DNA of 64,000 nt from Microlunatus sagamiharensis (GCF_900105785.1 NZ_LT629799.1:3100001-3164000), one strand, 5' to 3'; positions 42,220 to 50,198 are shown, counted from the stretch's first letter. Numbers and translations: made by a program. Notes: a model not told the origin generated them from the sequence alone.

Positions 42220-43290
42220 TCAGAGCTCGCAGCCGACGAGGACGGGCTCGGGCTCGAGCGTGATCCCGTACGCCTCGCGGACCCCGTCGCGGACCTGGCG
42301 GGCCAGCGCGACCACGTCGGAGGCGTGGGCGGTGCCGCGGTTGGTGAGCGCGAGCGTGTGCTTGGTCGACAGCCGGGCGGGCCCGTCGCCGAAGCCCTTG
42401 GCGAAGCCCGCGTGGTCGATCAGCCACGCGGCGCTGGTCTTGACCTGCCCGCCCGGCTGCGCGAAGCGCGGCGCGCCCTCGGGCAGCGCGTCGGCGGCGG
42501 CCTCGTCGAGCACCGGGTTGGTGAAGAAGGAGCCCGCGCTCCAGGTGTCGGGGTCGGCGTCGTCGAGCACCATGCCCTTGGAGGAGCGCAGCCCGAGCAC
42601 GGCCTCGCGCACGTCCGCGGCGGGCACCCGGGCGCCGACCTCGACGCCGAGGACGCGGGCCAGCTCGGGGTAGCGGACCGGGGCCGACAGCGAGCCCAGC
42701 CTGAGCTGGAAGGTCACGTCGAGCACCACGAACCGGCCGGGCTGGGCCTTGAAGACCGAGCTGCGGTAGCCGAACCCGCACTCGACGGCGAAGAGGGTCC
42801 GGACCTTCCCCGTGCTGCGGTCGAGCGTGCGGACGGTGGTGACGTGCTGGCCGACCTCCGCCCCGTACGCGCCGACGTTCTGGATCGGGGTCGCGCCGAC
42901 CGAGCCCGGGATCCCGGACAGGGCCTCCATCCCGCTGAACCCCCGCTCGACGGTCAGCGCCACGAACGGGTCCCACGGCTCCCCCGCCTCGACGGTGAGC
43001 ACCGCGCCGGAGCAGGCGGCGACGTCGTCGCGCACGCCACGGGTGGCGACCTTGACCACGGTTCCGTCGAAGCCGGCGTCGCCGACGAGGAGGTTCGACC
43101 CGCCGCCGAGCACCAGGACGGGCTCGCCGGCCGCGTCGAGCGCGCGCACGACCTCGACCAGCTGGGCGCTCGTGGTCACCTCGACGAGGTCGCGGGCAGC
43201 GCCGCCCACGCGCAGGGTCGTGAGGCTCGCGAGCGGGACGTCGTGCCGCACCTCGAGCCCGCCGAGCCCGTCGAGCACCGACGTGGTCAC
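42220..43290 (-). CDS. murB: UDP-N-acetylenolpyruvoylglucosamine reductase MurB
   Basis: MurB reduces UDP-GlcNAc-enolpyruvate to UDP-MurNAc with NADPH and FAD in peptidoglycan synthesis. The 356-residue type I enzyme has VLGGGSNLLVGD and GIPGSVGATPIQNVGAYG for FAD, the catalytic Ser in WSAGSFFTNPVL, YRSSVF, and a Glu near the C-terminus (LEPEPVLVGCEL). GTG at 43290 overlaps the stop of the upstream dehydratase gene (GTGA), so the three genes form a coupled operon. Confidence 0.97.
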   Translation of the reverse strand: MTTSVLDGLGGLEVRHDVPLASLTTLRVGGAARDLVEVTTSAQLVEVVRALDAAGEPVLVLGGGSNLLVGDAGFDGTVVKVATRGVRDDVAACSGAVLTVEAGEPWDPFVALTVERGFSGMEALSGIPGSVGATPIQNVGAYGAEVGQHVTTVRTLDRSTGKVRTLFAVECGFGYRSSVFKAQPGRFVVLDVTFQLRLGSLSAPVRYPELARVLGVEVGARVPAADVREAVLGLRSSKGMVLDDADPDTWSAGSFFTNPVLDEAAADALPEGAPRFAQPGGQVKTSAAWLIDHAGFAKGFGDGPARLSTKHTLALTNRGTAHASDVVALARQVRDGVREAYGITLEPEPVLVGCEL

Positions 43291-43703
43291 GCGGGGTCCA
43301 CCCCGAGCACGACGCGGGCCGCACCGAGCACCTTCTCGCCGCCGCAGGTCGCCTCGAGCGTGACCGTGGTGGTCTCGGCGTCCGCGGCGGTGACGCTGCC
43401 GCTCACCTGCAGCTCGGCGCCCACGCCGTCGTCGGGCACGGGGACCGGCTTGGTGAAGCGCACCGCGTACGACACGAGCCGCGCGTCGGGCCCGGCCCAG
43501 GCGGTCACCGCACGGGCGGCGACGGCCATGGTCAGCATCCCGTGGGCGACGACGCCGGGCAGGCCCAGCGAGGTCGCCGCGTGGTCGGAGTAGTGGATCG
43601 GGTTGAAGTCGCCGGACGCGCCGGCGTAGCGCACGAGGGACTCACGCGTGAGGTGCACCGACAGCGCCGGCAGCACCGTGCCGACCTCGGGGCCCGCGCT
43701 CAC
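43287..43703 (-). CDS. MaoC-family dehydratase, HadB-like
   Basis: The 138-residue hotdog-fold protein carries the R-hydratase motif GDFNPIHYSDHAAT with the catalytic Asp and His, and GVVAHGMLTMAV. Mycobacterial HadB has the same layout and dehydrates 3-hydroxyacyl-ACP. GTG at 43703 overlaps the upstream gene's stop codon, and its own stop overlaps murB. It probably acts as a heterodimer with the preceding protein on acyl thioesters. Confidence 0.88.
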   Translation of the reverse strand: MSAGPEVGTVLPALSVHLTRESLVRYAGASGDFNPIHYSDHAATSLGLPGVVAHGMLTMAVAARAVTAWAGPDARLVSYAVRFTKPVPVPDDGVGAELQVSGSVTAADAETTTVTLEATCGGEKVLGAARVVLGVDPA

Positions 43704-44122
43704 GCCACCGCCTCGCGCGTGTGCAGGAACGTGGACGCGGCGCTGAGGACGGGCGACCCGAGGGCGTCGTCGACGTCGACGGTCACCGAGACGATCTCGG
43801 CCGCGCCGCGGACCCGCACCTTGTCGATGCGCAGTGTCGCGGTCACGACGTCGCCGGCGCGGAGCGGCCGGGCGTAGCGGAACTGCTGGTCGGCGTGCAC
43901 GACCCGGCGCAGGCTCAGGTCGAGCTCGGGATCGGTGAACAGCGAGTCCCAGGCCGCGTTGGTGACGACCGCGGCGAAGGTCGGCGGCGCTGCCGGGTGG
44001 GCCTCCTCGAGGAGGTCGGGCTCGCCGACGGCCGCGGCGAACTCGGCCAGCTTGACCCGGGTGACCTCGTACGGCGCGGTGGGCGCGTACACCTTTCCGG
44101 CGTGGTCGGGCGTGATGGGCAC
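43700..44122 (-). CDS. FAS1-like (MaoC N-terminal type) dehydratase, HadA-like
   Basis: The 140-residue protein resembles HadA and the UPF0336 group: FAAAVGEPDLL, PPTFAAVVTNAAWDSLF and VVHADQQFRYARPLRAGDVV. This half binds substrate while the HadB-like partner supplies the catalytic residues. GTG at 44122 follows TAACCT by 6 bases, so this is the leaderless first gene of the hadA-hadB-murB operon. In many actinobacteria the pair lies next to rpmG, as here with one gene inserted. Confidence 0.87.
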   Translation of the reverse strand: MPITPDHAGKVYAPTAPYEVTRVKLAEFAAAVGEPDLLEEAHPAAPPTFAAVVTNAAWDSLFTDPELDLSLRRVVHADQQFRYARPLRAGDVVTATLRIDKVRVRGAAEIVSVTVDVDDALGSPVLSAASTFLHTREAVA

Positions 44123-44128
44123 GCGTCG

Positions 44129-44134
44129 AGGTTA
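44129..44134 (-). promoter_or_regulatory. Leaderless -10 box for the dehydratase-murB operon
   Basis: Minus-strand TAACCT is followed by 6 bases and GTG at 44122. The box overlaps the 3' end of the upstream chelatase gene. Confidence 0.5.
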
Positions 44135-44884
44135 CTGGTCGCGCGCGACCGCGTAGCGCCGTAGCACCAGCGGGGCCGCGAAGGCGCCCAGCGGCTCGAC
44201 GAAGGGCCAGCCGCGCTGCTCGGCGAGCCGGCGCACGGGGTCGAGGAGGAGGCCGTCGGCGAGGAAGAGCGGCCACAGCGCGACGGGCGCGTCCAGGTCG
44301 TCGACGACCGCGGCGAGCTTGGGCCGGCAGGTGCCGAACGCCTCCCGCACCCGGCCGCGGCGACGGTCGGAGAGCCGGACGGCGAGGTCGGCCACGGCCG
44401 CGTTGGCGTCGGGGCGCGAGGAGCCCACGGCGAAGAGCGCGGCGTCGAGGTCGCCGTCCACCTCGGCCGCGTCGAGGGCGGAGAGCAGCACGTCGGCGAC
44501 GTCGTCCCCGGTGCCCAGGATGTCGGCGACGACGAGCTCGACCCCGCTGGTCCGCGCGGCCTCTGCGACGGCCTCGGGCACGTCCACCGTCGCGTGGAAC
44601 GCCTGGGTGAACAGCAGCGGGACGACCACCGCGCGGGTGTGGCCCTCCTCGGCCAGGAGCGCGGCGACGCCCGCGAGGTCGGGCTCGGCGAGGTCGAGGT
44701 ACGCCGCGTGGGCGGGCACGCCGGCCGCGGCCCCGACCGCGATCATCAGGGCCTCGATGGCGTCGGCCCCGCGCGCATGCCGGCTGCCGTGGGCGAGGCC
44801 CACGACGGGGACGGGCTGGTGCTGCTCGGCCCGGGAACGGGACGAGCCGCCCGCGTCGGCGGGCGGCTCGTGGAAGAACGTCAT
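44132..44884 (-). CDS. CbiX/SirB-type sirohydrochlorin chelatase
   Basis: The 250-residue protein has two CbiX-like repeats. The N-terminal one has GLAHGSRHARGADAIEAL and VVPLLFTQAFHATVDVPEAV, whose His residues bind the metal in the family. Such chelatases insert Fe2+ or Co2+ into sirohydrochlorin for siroheme or B12. The second half is more diverged (LWPLFLADGLL). No other tetrapyrrole or sulfite genes are near. ATG at 44884; a 7-bp palindrome separates it from rpmG. Confidence 0.82.
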   Translation of the reverse strand: MTFFHEPPADAGGSSRSRAEQHQPVPVVGLAHGSRHARGADAIEALMIAVGAAAGVPAHAAYLDLAEPDLAGVAALLAEEGHTRAVVVPLLFTQAFHATVDVPEAVAEAARTSGVELVVADILGTGDDVADVLLSALDAAEVDGDLDAALFAVGSSRPDANAAVADLAVRLSDRRRGRVREAFGTCRPKLAAVVDDLDAPVALWPLFLADGLLLDPVRRLAEQRGWPFVEPLGAFAAPLVLRRYAVARDQ

Positions 44885-44901
44885 GCGGGGATTGTCCCCG
44901 C
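44885..44901 (-). terminator. Small hairpin after rpmG
   Basis: GCGGGGA and TCCCCGC pair across a 3-base loop, 5 bases after the rpmG stop codon and immediately before the chelatase ATG. Confidence 0.45.
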
Positions 44902-44906
44902 GGACC

Positions 44907-45074
44907 TCAGCGGGTCTCGCGGTGGACCGTGTGACGACGGTCGCGCGGGCAGAACTTCTTCAGCTCCAGGCGGTCGGGGTCGTTGCGCCGGTTCTTCTTG
45001 GTGATGTAGTTGCGCTCCTTGCACTCGGTGCAGGCGAGCGTGATCTTCGGTCGGACGTCCGAGGACTTGGCCAT
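44907..45074 (-). CDS. rpmG: 50S ribosomal protein L33
   Basis: The 55-residue protein ([18 protein letters not shown]) has the first zinc pair Cys15 and Cys18, but the second pair reads FCPRD, giving Cys42 and Asp45 where zinc-type L33 proteins have CxxC. The codon is GAC. The rest ([23 protein letters not shown]) is normal. ATG at 45074. It lies directly downstream of tRNA-Met, as in other actinobacteria. Confidence 0.95.
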   Translation of the reverse strand: MAKSSDVRPKITLACTECKERNYITKKNRRNDPDRLELKKFCPRDRRHTVHRETR

Positions 45075-45159
45075 GGTGGTGCTTCTTCCTGGTGGGGTGC
45101 CCGGACCGACTGTGTGATGCCCGAGCCCTGGCCGCCTCTCGCGAGACGGGTCTAGCGCG

Positions 45160-45232
45160 TAGCGGGAGCGGGACTTGAACCCGCGACACAGCGATTATGA
45201 GCCGCTTGCTCTACCACCTGAGCTATCCCGCC
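45160..45232 (-). tRNA. tRNA-Met (CAT), elongator type
   Basis: The 73-base minus-strand gene has acceptor arms GGCGGGA and TCCCGCT, D arm TAGCTCAGGTGGTAGAGC, anticodon loop CTCATAA (CAT) and T arm GCGGGTTCAAGTCCCGC. The first base pair is G-U, not the C-A mismatch of initiators, so it is an elongator or an ileX-type candidate. Confidence 0.93.
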
Positions 45233-45318
45233 ATGGTCCGGCTACCGGATGACCGGCCGACCCGGTGAGGCGCTGCCGCCGCCCGGGCCGCCGGTGCGGC
45301 ACCGGAACCTTCTGACCG

Positions 45319-45391
45319 AGCCCCCATGCGGAATCGAACCGCAGACCTTCTCCTTACCATGGAGACGCTCTGCCTACTGAGCTATAGGGGC
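45319..45391 (-). tRNA. tRNA-Thr (GGT)
   Basis: The 73-base minus-strand gene has acceptor arms GCCCCTA and TGGGGGC, D arm TAGCTCAGTAGGCAGAGC, anticodon stem TCTCC/GGAGA around ATGGTAA (anticodon GGT), and T arm TGCGGTTCGATTCCGCA. It is upstream of tRNA-Met on the same strand. Confidence 0.95.
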
Positions 45392-45541
45392 ACTTCCCTG
45401 CTGCCGGCGCCTCTCCCGCAGGGGGTCGGCACCGGCGCATAAAGATACACGGGACCCGGCCCCGAGTGCGAACCGAGACGAGACGTGATCGTCTGCCGTA
45501 GACGTCCAGCGGCCCACGAGCCCCTCGCCCGGACCGGACGA

Positions 45542-45566
45542 CGATCCCTGAGCCTGTCGAAGGGCC
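45542..45566 (-). repeat. Inverted copy of the CTTCGACAGGCTCAG repeat
   Basis: The minus-strand sequence GGCCCTTCGACAGGCTCAGG, continued by GATCG, matches both units of the tandem array downstream. Pairing with either would form a 25-bp stem. Confidence 0.75.
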
Positions 45567-45610
45567 CGGGACGGGTCGTGTTCCATGCCGTCCCACCCGA
45601 GGTGATCGGA

Positions 45611-45757
45611 GGCCCTTCGACAGGCTCAGAGATCGTGGTGAAGTTCACCGACAAAGCCCACCCGACGCGCTCCAGCCCTTCGACAGGCTCAGGGATCGTG
45701 GTCAAGTCCACCGAGAAGGCTCAGCCGGCGCGGCCCAGCCCCTCGACCCGCTCAGCA
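45611..45757 (+). repeat. 63-bp tandem repeat array
   Basis: Unit 1 (45611-45673) and unit 2 (45674-45736) align without gaps and share the core CCCTTCGACAGGCTCAG followed by GATCGTGGT. A third start (45737) has only a decayed core, CCCCTCGACCCGCTCAG. The core is known to me as a common dispersed repeat in high-GC actinobacterial genomes. Confidence 0.75.
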
Positions 45758-45782
45758 CGAACCGTCGGGGAGCCGCGTGGCC

Positions 45783-45788
45783 TAGGGT
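45783..45788 (+). promoter_or_regulatory. Leaderless -10 box for the dienelactone hydrolase
   Basis: TAGGGT is followed by 7 bases and GTG at 45796. An earlier in-frame GTG at 45787 would overlap the box. Confidence 0.5.
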
Positions 45789-45795
45789 GCCGCGC

Positions 45796-46527
45796 GTGAA
45801 GACCCGGGAGCAGCGCATCGTCATCCCCGCCGCGGACGTCGAGATCCAGGCGGTCGTCATCGAGCCGGTCGGCAGGCCGGCGCGGACCGGGGTCCTGTAC
45901 TTCACCGACATCTTCCAGCTCACCGAGTCGACGCTGCGGACCGCGCGGCGCCTGGCGGCCGAGGGCTTCCTGGTCTGCCTGCCGGAGATCTACCCGCGCG
46001 ACTTCCCCGGCGCCGCGCTCGCGTTCGACGACGCGGGCAAGGCCGACGGGCTGGCGGGGGCGGCGGCCACGACGACGGCGCAGTTCGACGCCGACCGGGC
46101 CGTGGTCCTCGACCACCTCGCCGCGCGCGACGACCTCGACGAGGTCGTGGCGGTCGGCTTCTGCCTCGGCGGGCACCTGGCCTTCCGGGCGGCCTTCGAC
46201 CCGCGCGTGGCGGCGACCGTCTGCTTCTACCCGACCGGGCTGCACGACGGGAAGCTCGGCGCGGACGTCGCCGACTCGCTCGCCCGTGCCGGCGAGGTCC
46301 AGGGTCGGCTGATGGTGATCTTCGGCAGCGCCGACCCGCACGTCCCCGCCCCCGCGCGGCTGCAGACGATCACCGCGCTGTACGAGGCCGGCCACACCGA
46401 GCTCGAGCTGCACGTGTTCTCCGGCGGCGAGCACGCCTTCATGCGTGACGTCGGTCCGCGCCACGACCCCGAGCTCACCGACCGGGCGCTGGTGGAGGCG
46501 GTGTCGTTCCTGCGCGGACGCTCCTGA
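45796..46527 (+). CDS. Dienelactone hydrolase family protein
   Basis: The 243-residue alpha/beta hydrolase has nucleophile Cys in VGFCLGGHLAF, an Asp in FGSADPHVP and the catalytic His in SGGEHAFMRD, the classical Cys-Asp-His triad. No aromatic degradation genes are nearby, so the natural substrate is unknown. GTG at 45796 is preferred over 45787 because it fits a leaderless start. It is convergent with the dihydroxyacetone kinase gene with only 21 bases between, and no hairpin was seen there. Confidence 0.88.
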   Translation: MKTREQRIVIPAADVEIQAVVIEPVGRPARTGVLYFTDIFQLTESTLRTARRLAAEGFLVCLPEIYPRDFPGAALAFDDAGKADGLAGAAATTTAQFDADRAVVLDHLAARDDLDEVVAVGFCLGGHLAFRAAFDPRVAATVCFYPTGLHDGKLGADVADSLARAGEVQGRLMVIFGSADPHVPAPARLQTITALYEAGHTELELHVFSGGEHAFMRDVGPRHDPELTDRALVEAVSFLRGRS

Positions 46528-46548
46528 CGACGGGAGCGACCCGCGCCG

Positions 46549-48105
46549 TCACCAGGTCAGCGCGGGGGTGCTGACCGGCGCGTCCCACAGCGCGGTGCGC
46601 CGCTCGTCGAACGGCACGAGCGTGAGCAGCATCCCCGGCTGGTCGAGCGAGGTCACGAGGTCGCCGACCAGGCTGCGGACGACCGTGCGGCCCGCGGCGG
46701 TCAGCACGTCGACCACGTCGGCGTAGGTCGCCTGGAGGTCGAGCAGCGCGGTGCCGCCGAGGCCGGAGAGCAGCACGAGCAGCGGCGCGGCAGGGTCGAC
46801 CTCGGCCAGCAGCGGGTCGCAGAGCGCGTGCGCCAGCGCACTCCCGTGCCGGCGCGGCTCGCGCGGGCGGCCCGGCTCGCCGTGGATGCCGACGCCCTGC
46901 TCCATCTCCTCGCCGCGGAAGGCGATGCCGTAGGACCGGGCGTCGTCGGCCACCGCCTGGCCGAGCGCCCGGCAGGACCCGAGGTCGGCGCCCTCGGCCG
47001 CGAGCGCCCCGGCGAGCTTCTCGACCGCGACGGTGGCGCCGGTGCCGCGCCGGCCCGGGCCGTCGTCGACCGCCGTGGCGACGTCGTCGGCGACCAGCAC
47101 GGTCGCGCTCGTGCCGCCGAGCGACTGCGCGGCGAGCCCGAAGTTGAGCACGTCGCCGGTGTAGGCCTTGACCACGAAGAGGACGCCGGCGCCCTGGTCG
47201 ACCGCCTCGGCAGCGGCCAGCACCTGGGCGCTGGAGGGGGAGGTGAAGACCGCGCCGGGGCAGGCGGCGTCGAGCATGCCTGCGCCGACGAAGCCGGCGT
47301 GCAGCGGTTCGTGGCCGGCGCCGCCGCCGGAGACCAGGACGACCCGGGGCGCACCCTCGGAACCGGCACCCGCGTCGGCGCGCACGACGGCCCGGACCCC
47401 GGGCAGGCGTCGCAGCGACGGGTGGGAGGCGACGAGGCCGGCGACGGCGCGGTCCACGCGGTCGTCCTCGGCGGACCCGGCGTCCTCGCCGGCGGGCTCG
47501 CCGACCCGGTCCAGCAGCGCCTCCCAGGTCGGAGGCTCCCCCGCGACCCAGGCCTCGAGCACGTCGGCCACGGCGACCGCACCGGGGTCCACCGCCCCGA
47601 CCGAGCGCTCGCCGGCGTACGCGCTGCGGCCGCGTCGGGCGGTCAGCCCGGCCGTGGCGTAGGCGGCGCTGCGGGCGGCGGCCACCGCGGCCGTGACGCC
47701 GCCGTCGCGCAGCGCCGTGGCGGCCGGGTGGAGCGCGTCGCGCAGCGTCTTGTCGCCCAGGGCGGCCCCGCCGAGCTCGGCGACCGCCGCGTCCGCGTCG
47801 AGCAGGGCAGCGCTCACCCGATCGGCGTCGGAGTCGTCGGCGAGCCCGTGGCCGTCGAGCCGGACGAGGGCGGCGCCGAGGAGCGCGCCCGACGAACCGC
47901 CGGCGGCCGCGGCGAAGGCGAGGCCCGCCGTACGCAGGCTGTCGGGGCGCGCCCGGACCACGGCGGCGGCGCCGCGGGCGAAGGTGGAACCGAAGTCGCC
48001 GTCGCCGGTCACGGCGTCGAGGGCGTCGTAGGCCTGCCGCCGCTCCAGGGCGACGGCCGCCAGCACGCGGAGCGCGCGGTCGACGCCGTCAGGCAATCCG
48101 GTCAT
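46549..48105 (-). CDS. Dihydroxyacetone kinase, DhaL-DhaK order fusion
   Basis: The 518-residue protein phosphorylates dihydroxyacetone or a related triose. The nucleotide-binding DhaL part comes first: Asp30, Asp35 and Asp37 in DAVTGDGDFG are the Mg-ATP ligands, followed by GGSSGALLGAAL. The DhaK part follows from about residue 230: SGGGAGHEPLHAGFVG, FTSPSSAQVLAA, and His408 in GIHGEPG, which forms the covalent link to substrate. Classical ATP-type enzymes have the reverse order, K then L. ATG at 48105 is the likely start; an in-frame ATG at 48132 would abut tRNA-Tyr. Confidence 0.88.
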   Translation of the reverse strand: MTGLPDGVDRALRVLAAVALERRQAYDALDAVTGDGDFGSTFARGAAAVVRARPDSLRTAGLAFAAAAGGSSGALLGAALVRLDGHGLADDSDADRVSAALLDADAAVAELGGAALGDKTLRDALHPAATALRDGGVTAAVAAARSAAYATAGLTARRGRSAYAGERSVGAVDPGAVAVADVLEAWVAGEPPTWEALLDRVGEPAGEDAGSAEDDRVDRAVAGLVASHPSLRRLPGVRAVVRADAGAGSEGAPRVVLVSGGGAGHEPLHAGFVGAGMLDAACPGAVFTSPSSAQVLAAAEAVDQGAGVLFVVKAYTGDVLNFGLAAQSLGGTSATVLVADDVATAVDDGPGRRGTGATVAVEKLAGALAAEGADLGSCRALGQAVADDARSYGIAFRGEEMEQGVGIHGEPGRPREPRRHGSALAHALCDPLLAEVDPAAPLLVLLSGLGGTALLDLQATYADVVDVLTAAGRTVVRSLVGDLVTSLDQPGMLLTLVPFDERRTALWDAPVSTPALTW

Positions 48106-48137
48106 GGGCGTCAGTCCATCACGCCCCGACATCGGGG

Positions 48138-48219
<82 letters not shown>

Positions 48220-48328
48220 ATGCCGGGCGGACCCGGCGGAGCGAAACCTTACCAACGCAACCGACGACCCGCGAACCCGTTCGCCCGCGCGGACGCCGAC
48301 CGTGGAAGCGGCCTGCCAGGCTGGGGCC

Positions 48329-49363
48329 GTGCACGTGATCACCGAACCGCCCCGGGCCGGCTGCCCGAAGCGCATGCACCACGGCCCCTGCGGCGGCGTA
48401 CGGGTGGACGGGCTGTGCGAGATGGCTCCGGCGCCGTGCGTGTTCCTCGAGCCGTCGGCCTGGCCGGCGGCGCCCGAGCCGGTCCGCACCGGTGCCCGCG
48501 TCCGCGCCCCGCTCGTGCTCACCGACCTCAGCACCCCGCCGGCCGACGCCGCCACGCTGCGGCGGGTGGTCGAGCTGCTGGCCCCGACCTGCGACGCCGT
48601 CCTCGCCGGCGACCACCAGGACCGGCCGGACTTCCCGCCCAGCACGATCGCGCGCCTCGTCGACGCGGCCGGCGGCGTGCCCTGGGTGACCATCGCCTGC
48701 CGCGACCGCAACCGCATCACCCTCGAGGCCGAGCTGCAGGCGCTCGCGCTCGACGGCCTCGCCACCGTCCTCTGCGTGACCGGCGACGGGCGCGCGTACG
48801 ACGTCCGTCCCGACGTCACGCAGGTCTTCGACCTCGACGGGACCCGGCTCGCCTCCCTGGCGGCCGGGCTCGGGCTGCCGGTCGCGGTCCCGGAGACGCC
48901 GAGCGCCCCGCCGCGCGCCTTCCGGCCGGAGCGGCTCGTGCACAAGCAGCGGGCCGGCGCGGGCGTCGCCGTGCTCAACCACGTGCCCCTTACGGCCGAC
49001 GTGGCGGCCTTCGTCGGACCCGCCCGCGCCCTCGGGCTGACCGTGCCCGTCGTCGCGTCGGTCCCCCTGTTCACCGACGCGCGCTCCGCGGCCGTCCTCG
49101 ACGCGCTGCCGGGCCTCGAGATCGACCCGGTCCGCGTCGAGGAGGTGCTCGGCGCGGACGACCCCGTCGAGGCCGGCGTCGCGTCGGCCCTGGACGCCGC
49201 CCTCGCGCTGCTCGAGGTCGAGGGGGTCGCGGGGGTGAACCTGTCGGGCATGGCGTCGGCGCGCGGGGTGCTCCCCGCGGCGGAGATCCAGGCCGAGACG
49301 GGTCGGCGGGTGCGTGCGCGGGTAACGGCGAGCCGTGGACGAAGCGCACCGCCAGGACCCTGA
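48329..49363 (+). CDS. MetV-like zinc domain fused to a MetF-like reductase domain
   Basis: The 344-residue protein begins with a Cys-rich segment (GCPKRMHHGPCGG, GLCEMAPAPCVF) like the methylenetetrahydrofolate reductase C-terminal domain, MetV in acetogens. A MetF-like barrel follows (VTIACRDRNRI, LQALALDGLATVLCVTGD). The catalytic Glu region of E. coli MetF (FEFFPP) is not evident; VLTDLSTPP occupies that place. It may reduce methylene-tetrahydrofolate or a related C1 carrier. GTG at 48329 follows CAGGCT by 6 bases. The last 29 bases overlap the methyltransferase gene. Confidence 0.65.
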   Translation: MHVITEPPRAGCPKRMHHGPCGGVRVDGLCEMAPAPCVFLEPSAWPAAPEPVRTGARVRAPLVLTDLSTPPADAATLRRVVELLAPTCDAVLAGDHQDRPDFPPSTIARLVDAAGGVPWVTIACRDRNRITLEAELQALALDGLATVLCVTGDGRAYDVRPDVTQVFDLDGTRLASLAAGLGLPVAVPETPSAPPRAFRPERLVHKQRAGAGVAVLNHVPLTADVAAFVGPARALGLTVPVVASVPLFTDARSAAVLDALPGLEIDPVRVEEVLGADDPVEAGVASALDAALALLEVEGVAGVNLSGMASARGVLPAAEIQAETGRRVRARVTASRGRSAPPGP

Positions 49364-50135
49364 CGCCGAGGTCGCGGACGAGCAGGACCCGATGGCCGCC
49401 GAGTTCGACACGGTCGCGGCCTGGACCGCCGACGTCGCGCTCGACCTCGGCCCCGACCACCACGTGCCGGCGGGGTGCCGGGGCAGCGGCGGGCCGGCGG
49501 CCCTGCACTGGTTCCTCGACCACCTGGCCCCCGCGCCGGGCTCGACCTTCCTCGACGTCGGCGCGGGCGTGGGCGGCCCCGCGGGCTTCGCCGCGCAGGA
49601 GGCGGGCGTGCGGCCCGTCCTCACCGAGCCCCAGGCGGGCGCGTGCCGGGCGGCGCGACGCCTCTTCGGCGTCCCGGTGGTCCGGACCGGAAGCGCGCTG
49701 CCGGTGGCCGGCGCCTCGGTCGGCGCCGGGTGGTGCCTCGGCGTGCTCTGCACCGTGGCGGACCAGCCGTTCTTCGTCTCGGAGCTGCGGCGCGTGCTCG
49801 CCGACGACGGCCGCCTCGGGCTGCTCGTCTACGTGGCCCGCCAGGAGCACGTCGAGGACGCTCCCGAGGGCAACCAGTTCCCCACCGCCGACGGGCTCGC
49901 GCGGCTGCTGGACGACGCCGGGCTGGTCGTGCAGGACAGCGCGCACCTCGCCGACTTCGCCGGCACGCCCGGCCTGTGGCAGGAGCGGGCCGACGCCGTC
50001 GACGCCGAGCTCGAGCGCCGGCATGGCGACGACGCGCGCTGGCGCACCGCGGAGGACCAGTCGGGCCGGATCGGCCGGCTGATCGCCCGCGGGGACGTCG
50101 AGGGCTCGATGCTCGTGGTCCGTCCGCGCCCGTGA
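49335..50135 (+). CDS. SAM-dependent methyltransferase
   Basis: The 266-residue class I methyltransferase has motif I FLDVGAGVGGPAGFAA, an acidic residue after strand 2 (PVLTEPQ), and LGVLCTVADQPFFVSELRRVL as the later motifs. The substrate is unknown. GTG at 49335 overlaps the end of the MetV/MetF-like gene in another frame, implying coupling and perhaps a shared C1 theme. Confidence 0.8.
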   Translation: MDEAHRQDPDAEVADEQDPMAAEFDTVAAWTADVALDLGPDHHVPAGCRGSGGPAALHWFLDHLAPAPGSTFLDVGAGVGGPAGFAAQEAGVRPVLTEPQAGACRAARRLFGVPVVRTGSALPVAGASVGAGWCLGVLCTVADQPFFVSELRRVLADDGRLGLLVYVARQEHVEDAPEGNQFPTADGLARLLDDAGLVVQDSAHLADFAGTPGLWQERADAVDAELERRHGDDARWRTAEDQSGRIGRLIARGDVEGSMLVVRPRP

Positions 50136-50198
50136 GGCCCACGCCCTCGGGGTCGGGGTGGCCCACCGCCCTGACCACGTCCTTGGCAGGATGGGTCC

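Larger units (their letters stand above)
45392..45782. other. Gene-free spacer with dispersed and tandem repeats
   Basis: This stretch of about 390 bases between tRNA-Thr and the dienelactone hydrolase holds no credible gene. It contains an inverted copy of a CTTCGACAGGCTCAG-type repeat (45542-45566) and a 63-bp tandem array (45611-45736 plus a decayed third unit). Confidence 0.7.

Noticed and set aside
45374-45711. Small minus-strand frames over tRNA-Thr and the repeat array
   Set aside because: They are caused by the repeats (recurring ITIPEPVEG-like peptides) and overlap the tRNA; no ribosome-binding site.
45542-45757. CRISPR array
   Set aside because: The repeats are tandem without unique spacers, only two or three units, and there are no cas genes.
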